Source: Ignavibacteria bacterium
Lineage (GTDB): Bacteria > Bacteroidota > Ignavibacteria > Kapaibacteriales > UBA961
Direction of reading: 5' to 3'
Assembly: GCA_016873735.1 (NCBI GenBank)
Contig: VGWD01000004.1
Span: forward strand, 1 to 64,000
Length of the DNA: 64,000 bases
Positions 51,032 to 61,420 of this stretch are shown here, piece after piece. The notes beneath the pieces were generated by a model, which searched no databases, was not told the DNA's origin, and was given only the letters and a program-made list of their open reading frames with translations. Position 1 is the first letter of the stretch, and the number at the start of each line of letters is the position of its first letter. A program made the translations under genes and the position numbers.

Positions 51032-51949
51032 TCAGACATAAGTCAACCAGCCATGTTCATCTTTTCCATCTTGTATGATGGCATAAAATGCCTGCTGTAT
51101 GTGCTTAGTCACGGGGCCAACTATTCCATCATTCACCGAAATTCTATCAACAGAACGAACCGGTGTGATCTCAACCGCAGTTCCCGTAAAGAAAATTTCA
51201 TCCGCGGTGTATAACACTGCTCGAGGAACAGTTGTTTCTCGTACTTCATATCCAAGGTCTTTAGCAATGGTAATTGCAGTATGTCTGGTGATTCCTTCCA
51301 AGATGGATGATGACATCGGCGGTGTGTAAATCACGCCATCATTCACAAAGAAAATATTTTCACCACTGCCTTCTCCAACATTTCCATTTATATCCAATCC
51401 GATGCCTTCGGAATAACCATTCATGATTGCTTCCATGCGAATCAATTGCGAACTCAAATAATTGCCGGATGCTTTGGACACCGCAGGCAATGTATTGTTA
51501 TGCAATCGCTGCCAGGAAGAAACACAAACATCAACACCATTGTCTATTGCCTCTTTTCCGAGATATACACCCCATTCCCAACAAGCAATTGACACATCAA
51601 TTGGACAGTTAAGGGGATATACTCCGAGATTTTCATAACCGCGATAAGCGATTGGACGTATATAGCAAGATTCCAAACCATTTTTGCGAACAAGTTCTTT
51701 TGTTGCTTCGCACATTTGATCAATGGTATATGGCATCTCACCACGATACAATTTCACGGATTGCTGAAGTCTTTTCAAGTGCTCACGCAATCTGAAAATT
51801 CCTGTGCCATTGGGTGTTTTATAGGCACGAATTCCTTCGAACCAACCCGAGCCATAATGCACGACATGTGACAATACATGAATGGTAGCTTTGTCCCAAT
51901 CAACAAATTCGCCATTCATCCATATATAAGGGGTTTTAGGAAGTGCCAT
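51032..51949 (-). CDS. ilvE: Branched-chain amino acid aminotransferase
   Basis: IWMNGEFVDWDKATIHVLSHVVHYGSGWFEGIRAYKTPNGTGIFRLREHLKRL; GSGENIFFVNDGVIYTPPMSSSILEGITRHTAI. Start 51949 (track 51985). Confidence 0.95.
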   Translation of the reverse strand: MALPKTPYIWMNGEFVDWDKATIHVLSHVVHYGSGWFEGIRAYKTPNGTGIFRLREHLKRLQQSVKLYRGEMPYTIDQMCEATKELVRKNGLESCYIRPIAYRGYENLGVYPLNCPIDVSIACWEWGVYLGKEAIDNGVDVCVSSWQRLHNNTLPAVSKASGNYLSSQLIRMEAIMNGYSEGIGLDINGNVGEGSGENIFFVNDGVIYTPPMSSSILEGITRHTAITIAKDLGYEVRETTVPRAVLYTADEIFFTGTAVEITPVRSVDRISVNDGIVGPVTKHIQQAFYAIIQDGKDEHGWLTYV

Positions 51950-51956
51950 GTGTATC

Positions 51957-53429
51957 TCACTGTAAATGTTGTGTGAGCAATTCATTCACCAATCTGGGAT
52001 TTGCTTTGCCACCGGAAGCTTTCATCACTTTACTAATGAAATATCCCATCAAATTATTCTTGCCTGAACGGTACTTTTCAATATTTTCTTCTTCACCTTC
52101 AAGTGCGGAAAGTACAATTCGCTCAACCTCTTCGCGGTCAGAGATCTGCATCAATCCTTTTTGCGATACATATTCATTTGGAGAAATTCCGGTTGAAACA
52201 TATTCCGCAAACACTTCCTTCGCAATCTTGCTGCTGATTTTCTCATCGGCAAACAAATCAACTATTTCTGCAATGGCCTTCGGCTGAATCATCTCTGCTT
52301 GTGTAATGCCCACTTTGCGATCAGACAAAATCTTGAGAATCTCAGTCAAAACCCAATTGCTTACAAATTTATAACGCTCTTTACTCTGAACTGACAATAG
52401 GGAACATGTATATTCAAAAAATAATGCTAAATCCTTATCCTCAGTCAAAATTCCCGAATCATAACCGGGAATTCCATAGTGTTGTTGCAAACGTAATTTC
52501 ATGGCAAGAGGCAATTCCGGCAATTGATCCTTTTGATGGGCAATCATCGTTTCTTCTATGCGAACATATCCCAGGTCCGGCTCCTGAAAATAACGATAAT
52601 CATGGGCTTGTTCCTTTGATCGCATTTCTTTGGTACACTGTTCAGAAGCTTCCCACTGCATGGTTACCTGTCGAACCTCGCCACCGGATTCAATCAAGGC
52701 AATATGGCGCTCAATTTCATAGGATATGGCTTTTTCAACATTTCTAAAACTGTTGAGGTTTTTTATCTCCGTCTTGGTTCCCAAAACGGAATTTCCCTTC
52801 AAACGAACCGATACATTCGCATCACATCGCAATGAGCCTTCTTCAAGATTTCCATCGCAAATGCCAAGATATCTCACCAGTTGCCTCATCGTCACCATAT
52901 ATCGATATGCCTCTGCCGCTGATCGCATATCCGGCTCACTGACAATTTCCAAGAGTGGCATTCCTGCACGATTAAAGTCGACCAATGTGTCTATGTCTAT
53001 GTCATGCAACGACTTACCGGCATCTTCTTCCAAATGTATCCTCGTGATGCCTATCTGCTTCATGGAACCTTCTTCAATTTCTATGGTTACATTGCCTTGA
53101 TAGCAAATCGGATCATTGAATTGTGTTATTTGATATCCTTTCGAAAGATCAGGATAGAAATAGTTTTTACGAGCAAAAGCTGATATCGGTCTAATGGAAC
53201 ATTGTGTTGCAAGTCCAAGCAAAACAGCCATTTCCACATGTTTTGTGTTCAGCACGGGTAATGTTCCGGGATGCCCAAGACATATGGGGCATACCGTGGC
53301 ATTGGGAATATCGCTATATCCGGCTTTACAAGAACAAAATGCCTTCCTATTTGTCAATAACTGTGCATGCAATTCCAACCCGATGACCGGCTCATATTTT
53401 GCAAGTATTTCAGGAGATATGTCGGGCAT
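51957..53429 (-). CDS. gatB: Asp-tRNA(Asn)/Glu-tRNA(Gln) amidotransferase subunit B
   Basis: EPVIGLELHAQLLTNRKAFCSC; PNATVCPICLGHPGTLPVLN; RKNYFYPDLSKGYQITQFNDPIC; EGSLRCDANVSVR. Start 53429 (track 53471). Confidence 0.97.
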   Translation of the reverse strand: MPDISPEILAKYEPVIGLELHAQLLTNRKAFCSCKAGYSDIPNATVCPICLGHPGTLPVLNTKHVEMAVLLGLATQCSIRPISAFARKNYFYPDLSKGYQITQFNDPICYQGNVTIEIEEGSMKQIGITRIHLEEDAGKSLHDIDIDTLVDFNRAGMPLLEIVSEPDMRSAAEAYRYMVTMRQLVRYLGICDGNLEEGSLRCDANVSVRLKGNSVLGTKTEIKNLNSFRNVEKAISYEIERHIALIESGGEVRQVTMQWEASEQCTKEMRSKEQAHDYRYFQEPDLGYVRIEETMIAHQKDQLPELPLAMKLRLQQHYGIPGYDSGILTEDKDLALFFEYTCSLLSVQSKERYKFVSNWVLTEILKILSDRKVGITQAEMIQPKAIAEIVDLFADEKISSKIAKEVFAEYVSTGISPNEYVSQKGLMQISDREEVERIVLSALEGEEENIEKYRSGKNNLMGYFISKVMKASGGKANPRLVNELLTQHLQ

Positions 53430-53583
53430 GCAAAAAATTGGCAAAGAAATGGTGAAATGAAAATCAAGCATCTGTGAAAAGACGCATGGAAATTACCGCA
53501 AAATTAGTTTTTTTTACGCATATTTGCGCCCTCACTGCGCAATCTTGTCTATTTACCACTAACAAAATAAAAGTAGAAGCCCT

Positions 53584-53823
53584 ATGTTTTGGACACCTGA
53601 ACTTGCATATACGCTCGAAGACGCTCCGTGGCCTGCAACCAAAGATGAATTGATCGACTATGCAGAAAGAACCGGGGCACCATCCCAAGTATTGGAAAAC
53701 CTCTATGAATTGGATGATAATGATGAATTGCATGAAGGCATAGAGGATCTCTGGCCGGAATTCGAGAACAATAATGATACATTGTTCTTTGATGATGAAG
53801 ATGAAGACAGTTATTATGACTGA
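53584..53823 (+). CDS. Small acidic DUF2795-like protein
   Basis: 79 aa; MFWTPELAYTLEDAPWPATKDELIDYAERTGAPSQVLENLYELDDNDELHEGIEDLWPEF. Confidence 0.8.
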   Translation: MFWTPELAYTLEDAPWPATKDELIDYAERTGAPSQVLENLYELDDNDELHEGIEDLWPEFENNNDTLFFDDEDEDSYYD

Positions 53824-53881
53824 TCTGATTATCCAGAACTTTATGCTACTCACATTTCATGGGTGAACCACAGAGAACTTT

Positions 53882-56065
53882 ATGCAGAAGATTTTTTCAA
53901 CAATACGATTCATTCTATTCTTCTGCTGTCTTATTGCACTCTGTCAAACATTGTCAAAAGGCGCGGAAACGCGCCGTTTTGCTTTAAAGACCATTCGCAT
54001 CTATGGGAATGCACACCTCTCCTCACAGCAAATTCTGAATGCTTTGAACATCACATTGCCAACTGAATTGGAATTGAATCACAATTTGGATTGGAATGAT
54101 GTGTTCACACCCGAATTATACAAACGATATTATCCGGAAAGTAAATCGGGTAAGATGCGTGTGGCATTGGACTCTGTAACATTGATGAACAGAGTGGAGG
54201 TGCTGGAGAATTTGTATCAAAGGAAAGGGTATTTCGATGCGGATATACAATTGATGATTGATATCGATACAATGGGGCTTGGCATACTTGATGTGATATG
54301 CAGGGAAGGAAAGCATTATTCTTTGACGGATTTACTAATCACAGACACAACTCTTTCCAAAACGATTCCATGGAATATGATACAAGACGACTTTCAAAGT
54401 CGGCTTCCTCGGTTTTATGATGAAGACAGTTTAAATGCAATGCTCAACTATTCATTCCAAAAATTGCTCGAGAGAGGATATGCATTTTTGGAATATCGGA
54501 TTGAGCAGATTTTGATTGACACCGTCGAAAAAAAAGCCGTGTCTGTCATTCGCATGATGAATCCTGAACGATTTAAAATCAATGATATCACATTTGAACA
54601 TGTCTCTTCCGGTGGAAGTATATTGCAAAATGATCTTCTCAAACGTTTGCTGTTCATAAAACCCCAAGATTGGCTATCTCCACAGGCAGTGAATCGTTCA
54701 AAGAATCAATTGATTGGCTTATCGTTTTTTTCTGAGGTATCAGAAAGCAAAAAGAGGATCATCACGAATACAGACACATTGGCAAATGTCTCCTATATCT
54801 TGAAATATAAAAAGCCCGAGGAAGTGGTATTCTCCGTTTTTTTGAACCGCACAACGATGGATAACTTCCTTAACATGGGTTTAGAAGCTTCATATTCAGA
54901 CTTGCTTGTTTCAGAAACGGGAAATTCATTTTCCATTTTCTCTCGTTTGCTCGCTCAGGACATTTCTAATACTGTGTTCTCCACCCAAAGGGGTTTGGAA
55001 TTCGAGTATTCAATCGGTACGAATTTCAATCAACCATTCGCATTTTTTCTTGGTGAGCAAAGAGTGCCATTGACATATTCAGCACAAATATCACTAAGAA
55101 ATCTTCCCACCGGATTGAAATTGCTCACACCTCTTTTGCGTGTTTCAAACTTCAATACTTTTCCGGAATGGACTCTTTTTTCGAATCTCAATTTTGATGC
55201 AACATTGGACTTTACGCGATTAATCAATTTTACTCTGGATGAAACAGATCCCAATGATCCATTATATCGCCTGATTGCTCCATATATATCTCTCACGGAT
55301 TATTATAAGGACTCACCGTTTAGCCCTGCATCATTCACATTGGGCATGACATTGACCGGAGACAGAAGAAATTCAGTCATTACACCTTCAAGCGGATATT
55401 TCTTGACACTTCCCCAAATTGAGTATTCACCTGATGTGGGCTATTCACATTTTCTACGCGTGTTTTCTCAATTTCATACATTCTCTTCTTTGAAGAGAAA
55501 TATTGTGTTTGCAACAAAATTGAAAATCGGTCATATCATCAATTGGGGATTTTCGGATCAAGACAAATCAACGCCTCCATTCGAAAAGCATTTCTTTGCA
55601 GGCGGAGCCAATTCAGTTAGAGCATGGCCTTCACGTGGATTGAAAGATGCACAATCTTCGATTGATGATTCATTGGCAAGTAGAATCACCGAACTTTCAG
55701 CTATCATAGGGTCAGCAAGTTTGGTTGAGGGTTCAATTGAATTGCGCTATTCATTTCCAAAGCCCAAAGGCATCGCTGAATTCTGGGCTGATAAAATAGC
55801 ACGTTCCGGATTGGTTCTGTTTTTTGATTGGGGTAATTCATTCAATCGATTGACGCCAACAACATATAATCTTGCAACTGTCGGTAGAGTTTTGAATCCT
55901 GCCAATTGGGGATATGGATATGGAATAGGTTTTCGATTCGACACACCCGCGGGACCATTCCGATTGGATATGGCATTTCCATTCTATGATCCGAATTCCG
56001 CAACATATCGTGCTCCTCAATTTTCGACTGCACAATATCATATCGGATTGGGTCATGCATTTTAA
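53882..56065 (+). CDS. BamA/TamA family outer-membrane protein
   Basis: POTRA-like N-terminus; surface-antigen barrel with KHFFAGGANSVRAWPSRGLKDA and C-terminal GFRFDTPAGPFRLDMAFPFYDP...YHIGLGHAF. Confidence 0.88.
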   Translation: MQKIFSTIRFILFFCCLIALCQTLSKGAETRRFALKTIRIYGNAHLSSQQILNALNITLPTELELNHNLDWNDVFTPELYKRYYPESKSGKMRVALDSVTLMNRVEVLENLYQRKGYFDADIQLMIDIDTMGLGILDVICREGKHYSLTDLLITDTTLSKTIPWNMIQDDFQSRLPRFYDEDSLNAMLNYSFQKLLERGYAFLEYRIEQILIDTVEKKAVSVIRMMNPERFKINDITFEHVSSGGSILQNDLLKRLLFIKPQDWLSPQAVNRSKNQLIGLSFFSEVSESKKRIITNTDTLANVSYILKYKKPEEVVFSVFLNRTTMDNFLNMGLEASYSDLLVSETGNSFSIFSRLLAQDISNTVFSTQRGLEFEYSIGTNFNQPFAFFLGEQRVPLTYSAQISLRNLPTGLKLLTPLLRVSNFNTFPEWTLFSNLNFDATLDFTRLINFTLDETDPNDPLYRLIAPYISLTDYYKDSPFSPASFTLGMTLTGDRRNSVITPSSGYFLTLPQIEYSPDVGYSHFLRVFSQFHTFSSLKRNIVFATKLKIGHIINWGFSDQDKSTPPFEKHFFAGGANSVRAWPSRGLKDAQSSIDDSLASRITELSAIIGSASLVEGSIELRYSFPKPKGIAEFWADKIARSGLVLFFDWGNSFNRLTPTTYNLATVGRVLNPANWGYGYGIGFRFDTPAGPFRLDMAFPFYDPNSATYRAPQFSTAQYHIGLGHAF

Positions 56066-57407
56066 TTCAGACACAACAATCTGCTCACTTATTACTCCTC
56101 CGGGATTGAGCGGCATTGCGATGATCCGCTTGTCCGGTCCACAAGCATTTTCAATCATTGACAAACATCTTCATACATCTATTTCAGAAAAAGAATCCCA
56201 CACGATATCTTATGCGGTGTTTCAAGACCATGAATCACCTATAGACACTGTCACCATATTCAAATATGTCGGACCTCATTCCTATACTGGACAAGACACA
56301 ATTGAGATCGGATGTCATGGTGGATATATCGTTCCAAAGCGAATCATAGAATTATTGATTTCATCCGGAGCAATTCTTGCCGAACCGGGTGAATTTACAT
56401 TGCGAGCATTCTTGAATGGCAAGCTTGATTTAACGCAAGCGGAAGCCGTTAATGATATTATACATTTGCAATCACCTGCGGCTTTGGAGTGCGCATCAAA
56501 ACAATTGATTGGTTCTTTTTCAAAAGAATTGTCAGCATTGCGCGATGCAACGGAACGTTTATTCAAGTATTTGATTCTCGATTTCGATTTTTCACAGGAA
56601 GATATTGAACTTGTACCCAAAGAACGATTGATTTCCGAATTGCAAGCTTTGTCATCAACAGCAAAGAGATTCATCGAAAGTTTTGAGACGGCTAAAACAT
56701 TGCGTAGCGGACATCAAGTATTATTGCTGGGTTATCCAAATGCAGGTAAGTCTAGTTTATTCAATGCGGTGCTGGGATATGCACGTTCCATCGTCAGCGA
56801 TGTTCCGGGTACCACACGAGATTTCGTCGAGGGCTCGATGATCATCGATGGAATACATTTCACATTGATTGATACTGCAGGAATACATGAACATACCTCT
56901 GATGCCATAGAGATTGAAGGCATCGCATATTCACTTTCTCTGATCAAGAGAGCAACCATCATTCTTATCATCAATGATATCACTTGTGGTTTAAATCATT
57001 CACAATCTTTGATGGATCTCGTAATCAAAGAACATCCGAAAGCTCAAAGAATATTGGTGCATAACAAATGCGACATTCATGATATAGGCATTCCTGAAAG
57101 TGATGCATTATTCATATCTGCAAAACAATCTCATGGTTTGGAAACCATTGTTGATGCTCTATCAACAACCGCGAAACAAACAGATACGCATATTGCATTC
57201 TTGCTGAATGATAGGCAAGCGCATCTTTTGCAGGAATATATACATGCCATTGAACAAGCATTGCAATTGACTCAACAGGGTATGTCAACCGATGTATTGG
57301 CCATAGAATTGCGCTCGGCACTCGACACGGTGGGTTTGATACTTGGCACGATTTACACAGAAGACTTATTAAACGATGTATTTGCGAGTTTCTGTATTGG
57401 GAAATAA
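56055..57407 (+). CDS. mnmE: tRNA uridine-5-carboxymethylaminomethyl(34) synthesis GTPase
   Basis: DTTICSLITPPGLSGIAMIRLSGPQAF; GYPNAGKSSLFNAVLGYARSIVSDVPGTTRDFVEG; DTAGIHEH; C-terminal FASFCIGK. Start 56055 overlaps the upstream gene (track 55986). Confidence 0.97.
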   Translation: MHFNSDTTICSLITPPGLSGIAMIRLSGPQAFSIIDKHLHTSISEKESHTISYAVFQDHESPIDTVTIFKYVGPHSYTGQDTIEIGCHGGYIVPKRIIELLISSGAILAEPGEFTLRAFLNGKLDLTQAEAVNDIIHLQSPAALECASKQLIGSFSKELSALRDATERLFKYLILDFDFSQEDIELVPKERLISELQALSSTAKRFIESFETAKTLRSGHQVLLLGYPNAGKSSLFNAVLGYARSIVSDVPGTTRDFVEGSMIIDGIHFTLIDTAGIHEHTSDAIEIEGIAYSLSLIKRATIILIINDITCGLNHSQSLMDLVIKEHPKAQRILVHNKCDIHDIGIPESDALFISAKQSHGLETIVDALSTTAKQTDTHIAFLLNDRQAHLLQEYIHAIEQALQLTQQGMSTDVLAIELRSALDTVGLILGTIYTEDLLNDVFASFCIGK

Positions 57408-57418
57408 TTACAATCAAT

Positions 57419-57445
57419 AAAAAAGCCTGAACGCTCTGTCCAGGC
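57419..57445 (-). terminator. Rho-independent terminator downstream of 57470..57874
   Basis: GCCTG...CAGGC stem followed by TTTTTT on the minus strand. Confidence 0.7.
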
Positions 57446-57469
57446 ATGTTCTATAGTTAATAGTCATAA

Positions 57470-57874
57470 TCAGAAACAGGGCGTGCTTCTCCATGGATAA
57501 TCATAGTTTGTAAGTTCGTGGTCAATGGTATAGGTAAACTTCTTTCCATCCTTCTTTCTTGTATAATATACATATACCCAATTCCCATCAAACTCCAGTT
57601 CATATGTTCCATTGTGAGCTCCTTTGTAGAGCTCATGATACACATCTGTATGTGCTCTTCCTTTCGAATATTTCGTTTTTATAAACTTTAGAGGTATGTA
57701 CTCAGTCTTTCCTTTGTATAATAAATGACTAGCTCTACCCTCTTCAGGAAAATACACACTGAATCCATTATTAGGATTTTTATCATTCAAAAAGCACATG
57801 AAATATGGATCGGCATTCATTGCCGTGATTTGAAGTAATACCAAGCATAAACTAATAAACAATACATTCTTCAT
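57470..57874 (-). CDS. Small secreted protein of unknown function
   Basis: 134 aa; signal peptide MKNVLFISLCLVLLQITAMNA; own terminator. Confidence 0.6.
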   Translation of the reverse strand: MKNVLFISLCLVLLQITAMNADPYFMCFLNDKNPNNGFSVYFPEEGRASHLLYKGKTEYIPLKFIKTKYSKGRAHTDVYHELYKGAHNGTYELEFDGNWVYVYYTRKKDGKKFTYTIDHELTNYDYPWRSTPCF

Positions 57875-58043
57875 TGTTGATCCTATTTGGTGTTGATTGC
57901 AAAATGTTAACGAAAGGAAAATACTATGTGTGTTCCCGTCGATGACTCAATTCCATCGCAGCCAAATATATGGAAACTATTGAGTTATTATAAGGTCAAA
58001 TCCACTTGGATGCTTAATGTCATACTACATAATATGCCTCTAT

Positions 58044-58283
58044 TCACCCCTGATATCCATTAGCAATGCCTATACTTTCGGCCTCACAAATCTTTTCAAA
58101 ATCTTTTGTCCTTCCTGCTTTGATTGGTTTGATTTGCGGAGTTTCTATAATTGCTCTGTTTTTACCCTTGTATCGGACAACTGAATAATGGGTATTGGAT
58201 AATCTTTCCCCAAAGTGAATCCATACATAGCTTCTTCCATTGGTATTGAGTGATAGAAAGTAACTTTTTTTGTTGCACCAAAA
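58044..58283 (-). pseudogene. Apparent C-terminal remnant of a protein-coding gene
   Basis: 79-codon open frame with no in-frame ATG, bounded upstream by TAA: FWCNKKSYFLSLNTNGRSYVWIHFGERLSNTHYSVVRYKGKNRAIIETPQIKPIKAGRTKDFEKICEAESIGIANGYQG*. Confidence 0.4.
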
Positions 58284-58318
58284 TTAAAAACGCCCTCACT
58301 TTAAAAGAGAGGGCGTTT
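58281..58318 (-). terminator. Rho-independent terminator downstream of 58341..59894
   Basis: AAACGCCCTC...GAGGGCGTTT stem, then TTTTTAATTTT on the minus strand. Confidence 0.88.
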
Positions 58319-58340
58319 ATGTTTCATGTCGCAATAAGTA

Positions 58341-59894
58341 TTAACGTATGATGAGTTTATGTACGCTTAATACTCCGGATTGATCAATTGATTTAACTGT
58401 GTACAATCCTGCCGGCAAATTGGAAAGTGTAATTGTCTGCTCTTGTGACTCGATAACTTTTTGACCACTGACAGCAAAGATTTCTACGTTCTTTACTGGA
58501 TCACTGAAGTTTAATGTGCCACCATGTTGTATCGGATTAGGATAGAGCGCAACACTTGATGTATTTTCATTGATTCCTGTTGTTGTACCGGAAAAATAGA
58601 TGTTGTCAACAAATGCGATACCTGATCCAAAAGGTGTTGATGTAAAGATCAATTGACTCAAATCCTTCAAACTCTTCAATCCTGCATCTGTAAAATCCTT
58701 TAATGGAATTGCGATGCTGTTCCATTGATTTGCAATAAGATTAGCGTTAATATTGGCTTCTGAATCACCATTTGCTCCACCAAATCCGTCACCCATAAAG
58801 CTTACAAGCTTCACATTAAACACCGTGATATTTGGGGACCATACATCCATATGCATGGTTGTCATGGCGGATGCATCAACTGGTTTTTTTACTGTTTCTA
58901 TGCCATTAAAGCCAAGATTAGTGTATTTCAATGTAGCATTGCCTTTGATGGTAGTAGCTTCAAATGTTGCTTGGCTCCAATCTGTTCTCCATGTATCCAC
59001 TTCAACATTTGTATATGCATCACTGTACATTGAAAGTACAGTAGTTGCTGTTGGAGTTGGAGCAGGATTTTCAGGAGATGCATAGAAATAAGAAATTGTA
59101 TATGTAGCAGTTGTTGTTCCATTACCTGCTGTTACCAATACAGTAGCATCGCCGGGAACTGCTGTTGCTTGTGTTATTTTAGTAATAGTTGCATTGGCAT
59201 CATTCGTTGTTGCAAGCGTGATTTGAGGTACAGCTCCTCCGCCTGGAACACCATAAGAATATTTTAATGCACTTGGCGCAAATCCAGGAATTTGATTTCC
59301 ATCTACTTTTAACTCTTTCAGTGTGGCATCTTCACCGGAAGCTGCCGGCTTTTTCCAGAAATAGATATTATCTAGATAAATGTCTGAAGGAGATACACCT
59401 GCCTGACCATCAAACTTCAATTGAATAACTGATTTCCATGACATTCCTGTAAAAGCAGATTTTGGCAAATCAACACTGCTCCATTCTCCGGCTTTCAACA
59501 TAACATCAACCAATACTTCGCCAGGTCCATTACCGCTATTGTCGATTGGTGTGAATTTTAAAACTGTGGCATTGTTTGTCCAAACATCAATATGTACAAA
59601 CTCCATTTCTGATGCATTCTGAGCATTCCCTTCAAATCCTGTTCCTTGATAATTGAAATTGGTATATGCCATTGCCACATCACCCGTACCGGGATCATAA
59701 GCAGGATTTACAGCTCCAGATTGACCCCAATTGGGATTAAAATTTACGCCGGTTATACCTGCATATGCACCACCATAAATTGAGATGACATCTGCAGCAT
59801 TTCTGGTTGGAGGGGTTGGCGGGCTGTTTTTTGGCTGGGCATTAAGACAAACAATATTCAAAAACAAGCTGATAAGAAGTACGGTATGTTTCAT
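58341..59894 (-). CDS. T9SS-exported glycan-binding-like protein (two jelly-roll-like modules, cadherin-like linker)
   Basis: Two related modules (VISIYGGAYAGITGVNFNPNWGQ...IYLDNIYFWK; VLSMYSDAYTNVEVDTWRTDWSQ...AFVDNIYFSG); T9SS CTD VALYPNPIQHGGTLNFSDPVKNVEIFAVSGQKVIESQEQTITLSNLPAGLYTVK. Start 59894 (track 59930). Confidence 0.8.
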   Translation of the reverse strand: MKHTVLLISLFLNIVCLNAQPKNSPPTPPTRNAADVISIYGGAYAGITGVNFNPNWGQSGAVNPAYDPGTGDVAMAYTNFNYQGTGFEGNAQNASEMEFVHIDVWTNNATVLKFTPIDNSGNGPGEVLVDVMLKAGEWSSVDLPKSAFTGMSWKSVIQLKFDGQAGVSPSDIYLDNIYFWKKPAASGEDATLKELKVDGNQIPGFAPSALKYSYGVPGGGAVPQITLATTNDANATITKITQATAVPGDATVLVTAGNGTTTATYTISYFYASPENPAPTPTATTVLSMYSDAYTNVEVDTWRTDWSQATFEATTIKGNATLKYTNLGFNGIETVKKPVDASAMTTMHMDVWSPNITVFNVKLVSFMGDGFGGANGDSEANINANLIANQWNSIAIPLKDFTDAGLKSLKDLSQLIFTSTPFGSGIAFVDNIYFSGTTTGINENTSSVALYPNPIQHGGTLNFSDPVKNVEIFAVSGQKVIESQEQTITLSNLPAGLYTVKSIDQSGVLSVHKLIIR

Positions 59895-59987
59895 AATGAT
59901 AATTTGAATGAGTGAAAAAACACAGAACAATAATATTTACAAATATAGATATATCTACATATATAGAGATATTCCGTTAATATTTTG

Positions 59988-61418
59988 TTAAAGCTCACCT
60001 CGCCTTTTTACGAGTTCTGCTTTTATATTGCGGGCTTTTTCTTCATTCAAATCATAATTCCACATAACGATTATCGCTAATCCTGCAGTCAAAGACGGGA
60101 TAATGATGTCTGCTAACCGTAAATTGACAATTGTTTCAGGGGTTTGGATAGCAGCTCCGCCTTCAAATCCTATTACTTTCAACACCAAACCACCCAATAC
60201 CAAAGCCAAACCTTGACCTAGTTTTACCATCCACCAATAAATTGCCCCGAATGTGCCCTCTTTTCTGGGCATACCATTATGTAATTCATCTAGGTCGCAG
60301 ACATCAGCTGTCATAGACATCATCAGGGTGAACAGTCCTCCAAGACCAAAGGAGAGAAATGGTATAGGTAAGAACATCAGCCATAGATTATCAGGATTGA
60401 ATCCCCACCATTTGAGAACATATCCAATAATAGATATTCCAGTCGAAAGTATAAATGCTGTTCGTTTTCCCCATTTATGGGACATCCACGTAATGATAGG
60501 TATAATCAAAAAGGCCGTTGCCATTGCCCCAATAGTTGAAAACCAAGCAGGCCAATTGCCCGCATTTTCAAAACTTCCATTGAATAAATAATAGACGATG
60601 ATGAAGAAGCTAAATGAAGCAACCATTTGAAATCCATTAAACACAAGAAAGGTTGCCATGCATAATTTCACGAATGGAACATTCTTAAAAATCAATTTCA
60701 TATTGGTCCACAACCCTTTCATGTTTCGTATGAGATTCCGTAGGGTAATGGTATCACGATTCGTTATGGCATCTTGATTTATTTCGCGACAGAATATTGC
60801 AGGTATAATACCAAGAATCAAGCAAGATAGACCAACCCAAATCGACAGATTTCTGACAGCAATAGCCTGATTTGAATATAGATCCGGATCAGCAATCATC
60901 ACCCAGAGCCAAGGCACTATCATCCAAGCAAGTTGGCTAATTGTTTGAGAGAAACCCATGAGTCTTGTTCGCTCTTTATAATCGGAAGTCATCTCATATC
61001 CCAATCCAATCAAAGGTGTAGAATAGATTGTGTTACCTGTTAAAAAGAGCAAAGAGAAAACCATGAAGTACCAAAAGTTATAGGATTGGGAATTATCTGC
61101 ATATAACTGCCATAAACAGGCAAACAATAACCCGCTTGTGATTGCTCCGATAAAGATATATGGTCGCCTTCTTCCCCATCTTGAGGTTGTATTATCTGAG
61201 ATATATCCCATGATGGGATCTGTTATAGCATCATATATTCTGGGTATACCACCTAAAAGCCCTGCCAAAAATGGATCCATTCCAAAAGTGGTCATTAAGA
61301 AAAAGGAAAAGACACCCAAGGCGCCGGGAAACAAATTGTTGACCAAATGTCCGGAACCAAATGCTGCCTTTTGAATGATTGGGATACGAGTCAATTTTTG
61401 TACTTCTGTCATGATCAC
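59988..61418 (-). CDS. GPH-family sugar:cation symporter (MFS)
   Basis: 12-TM-like; GGIPRIYDAITDPIMGYISDNTTSRWGRRRPYIFIGAI is the GPH signature. Confidence 0.9.
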   Translation of the reverse strand: MIMTEVQKLTRIPIIQKAAFGSGHLVNNLFPGALGVFSFFLMTTFGMDPFLAGLLGGIPRIYDAITDPIMGYISDNTTSRWGRRRPYIFIGAITSGLLFACLWQLYADNSQSYNFWYFMVFSLLFLTGNTIYSTPLIGLGYEMTSDYKERTRLMGFSQTISQLAWMIVPWLWVMIADPDLYSNQAIAVRNLSIWVGLSCLILGIIPAIFCREINQDAITNRDTITLRNLIRNMKGLWTNMKLIFKNVPFVKLCMATFLVFNGFQMVASFSFFIIVYYLFNGSFENAGNWPAWFSTIGAMATAFLIIPIITWMSHKWGKRTAFILSTGISIIGYVLKWWGFNPDNLWLMFLPIPFLSFGLGGLFTLMMSMTADVCDLDELHNGMPRKEGTFGAIYWWMVKLGQGLALVLGGLVLKVIGFEGGAAIQTPETIVNLRLADIIIPSLTAGLAIIVMWNYDLNEEKARNIKAELVKRRGEL

Positions 61419-61420
61419 TC

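Noticed and set aside
57900-58340. Insertion sequence at the cassette boundary
   Set aside because: No transposase-like frame and no terminal inverted repeats found by eye.
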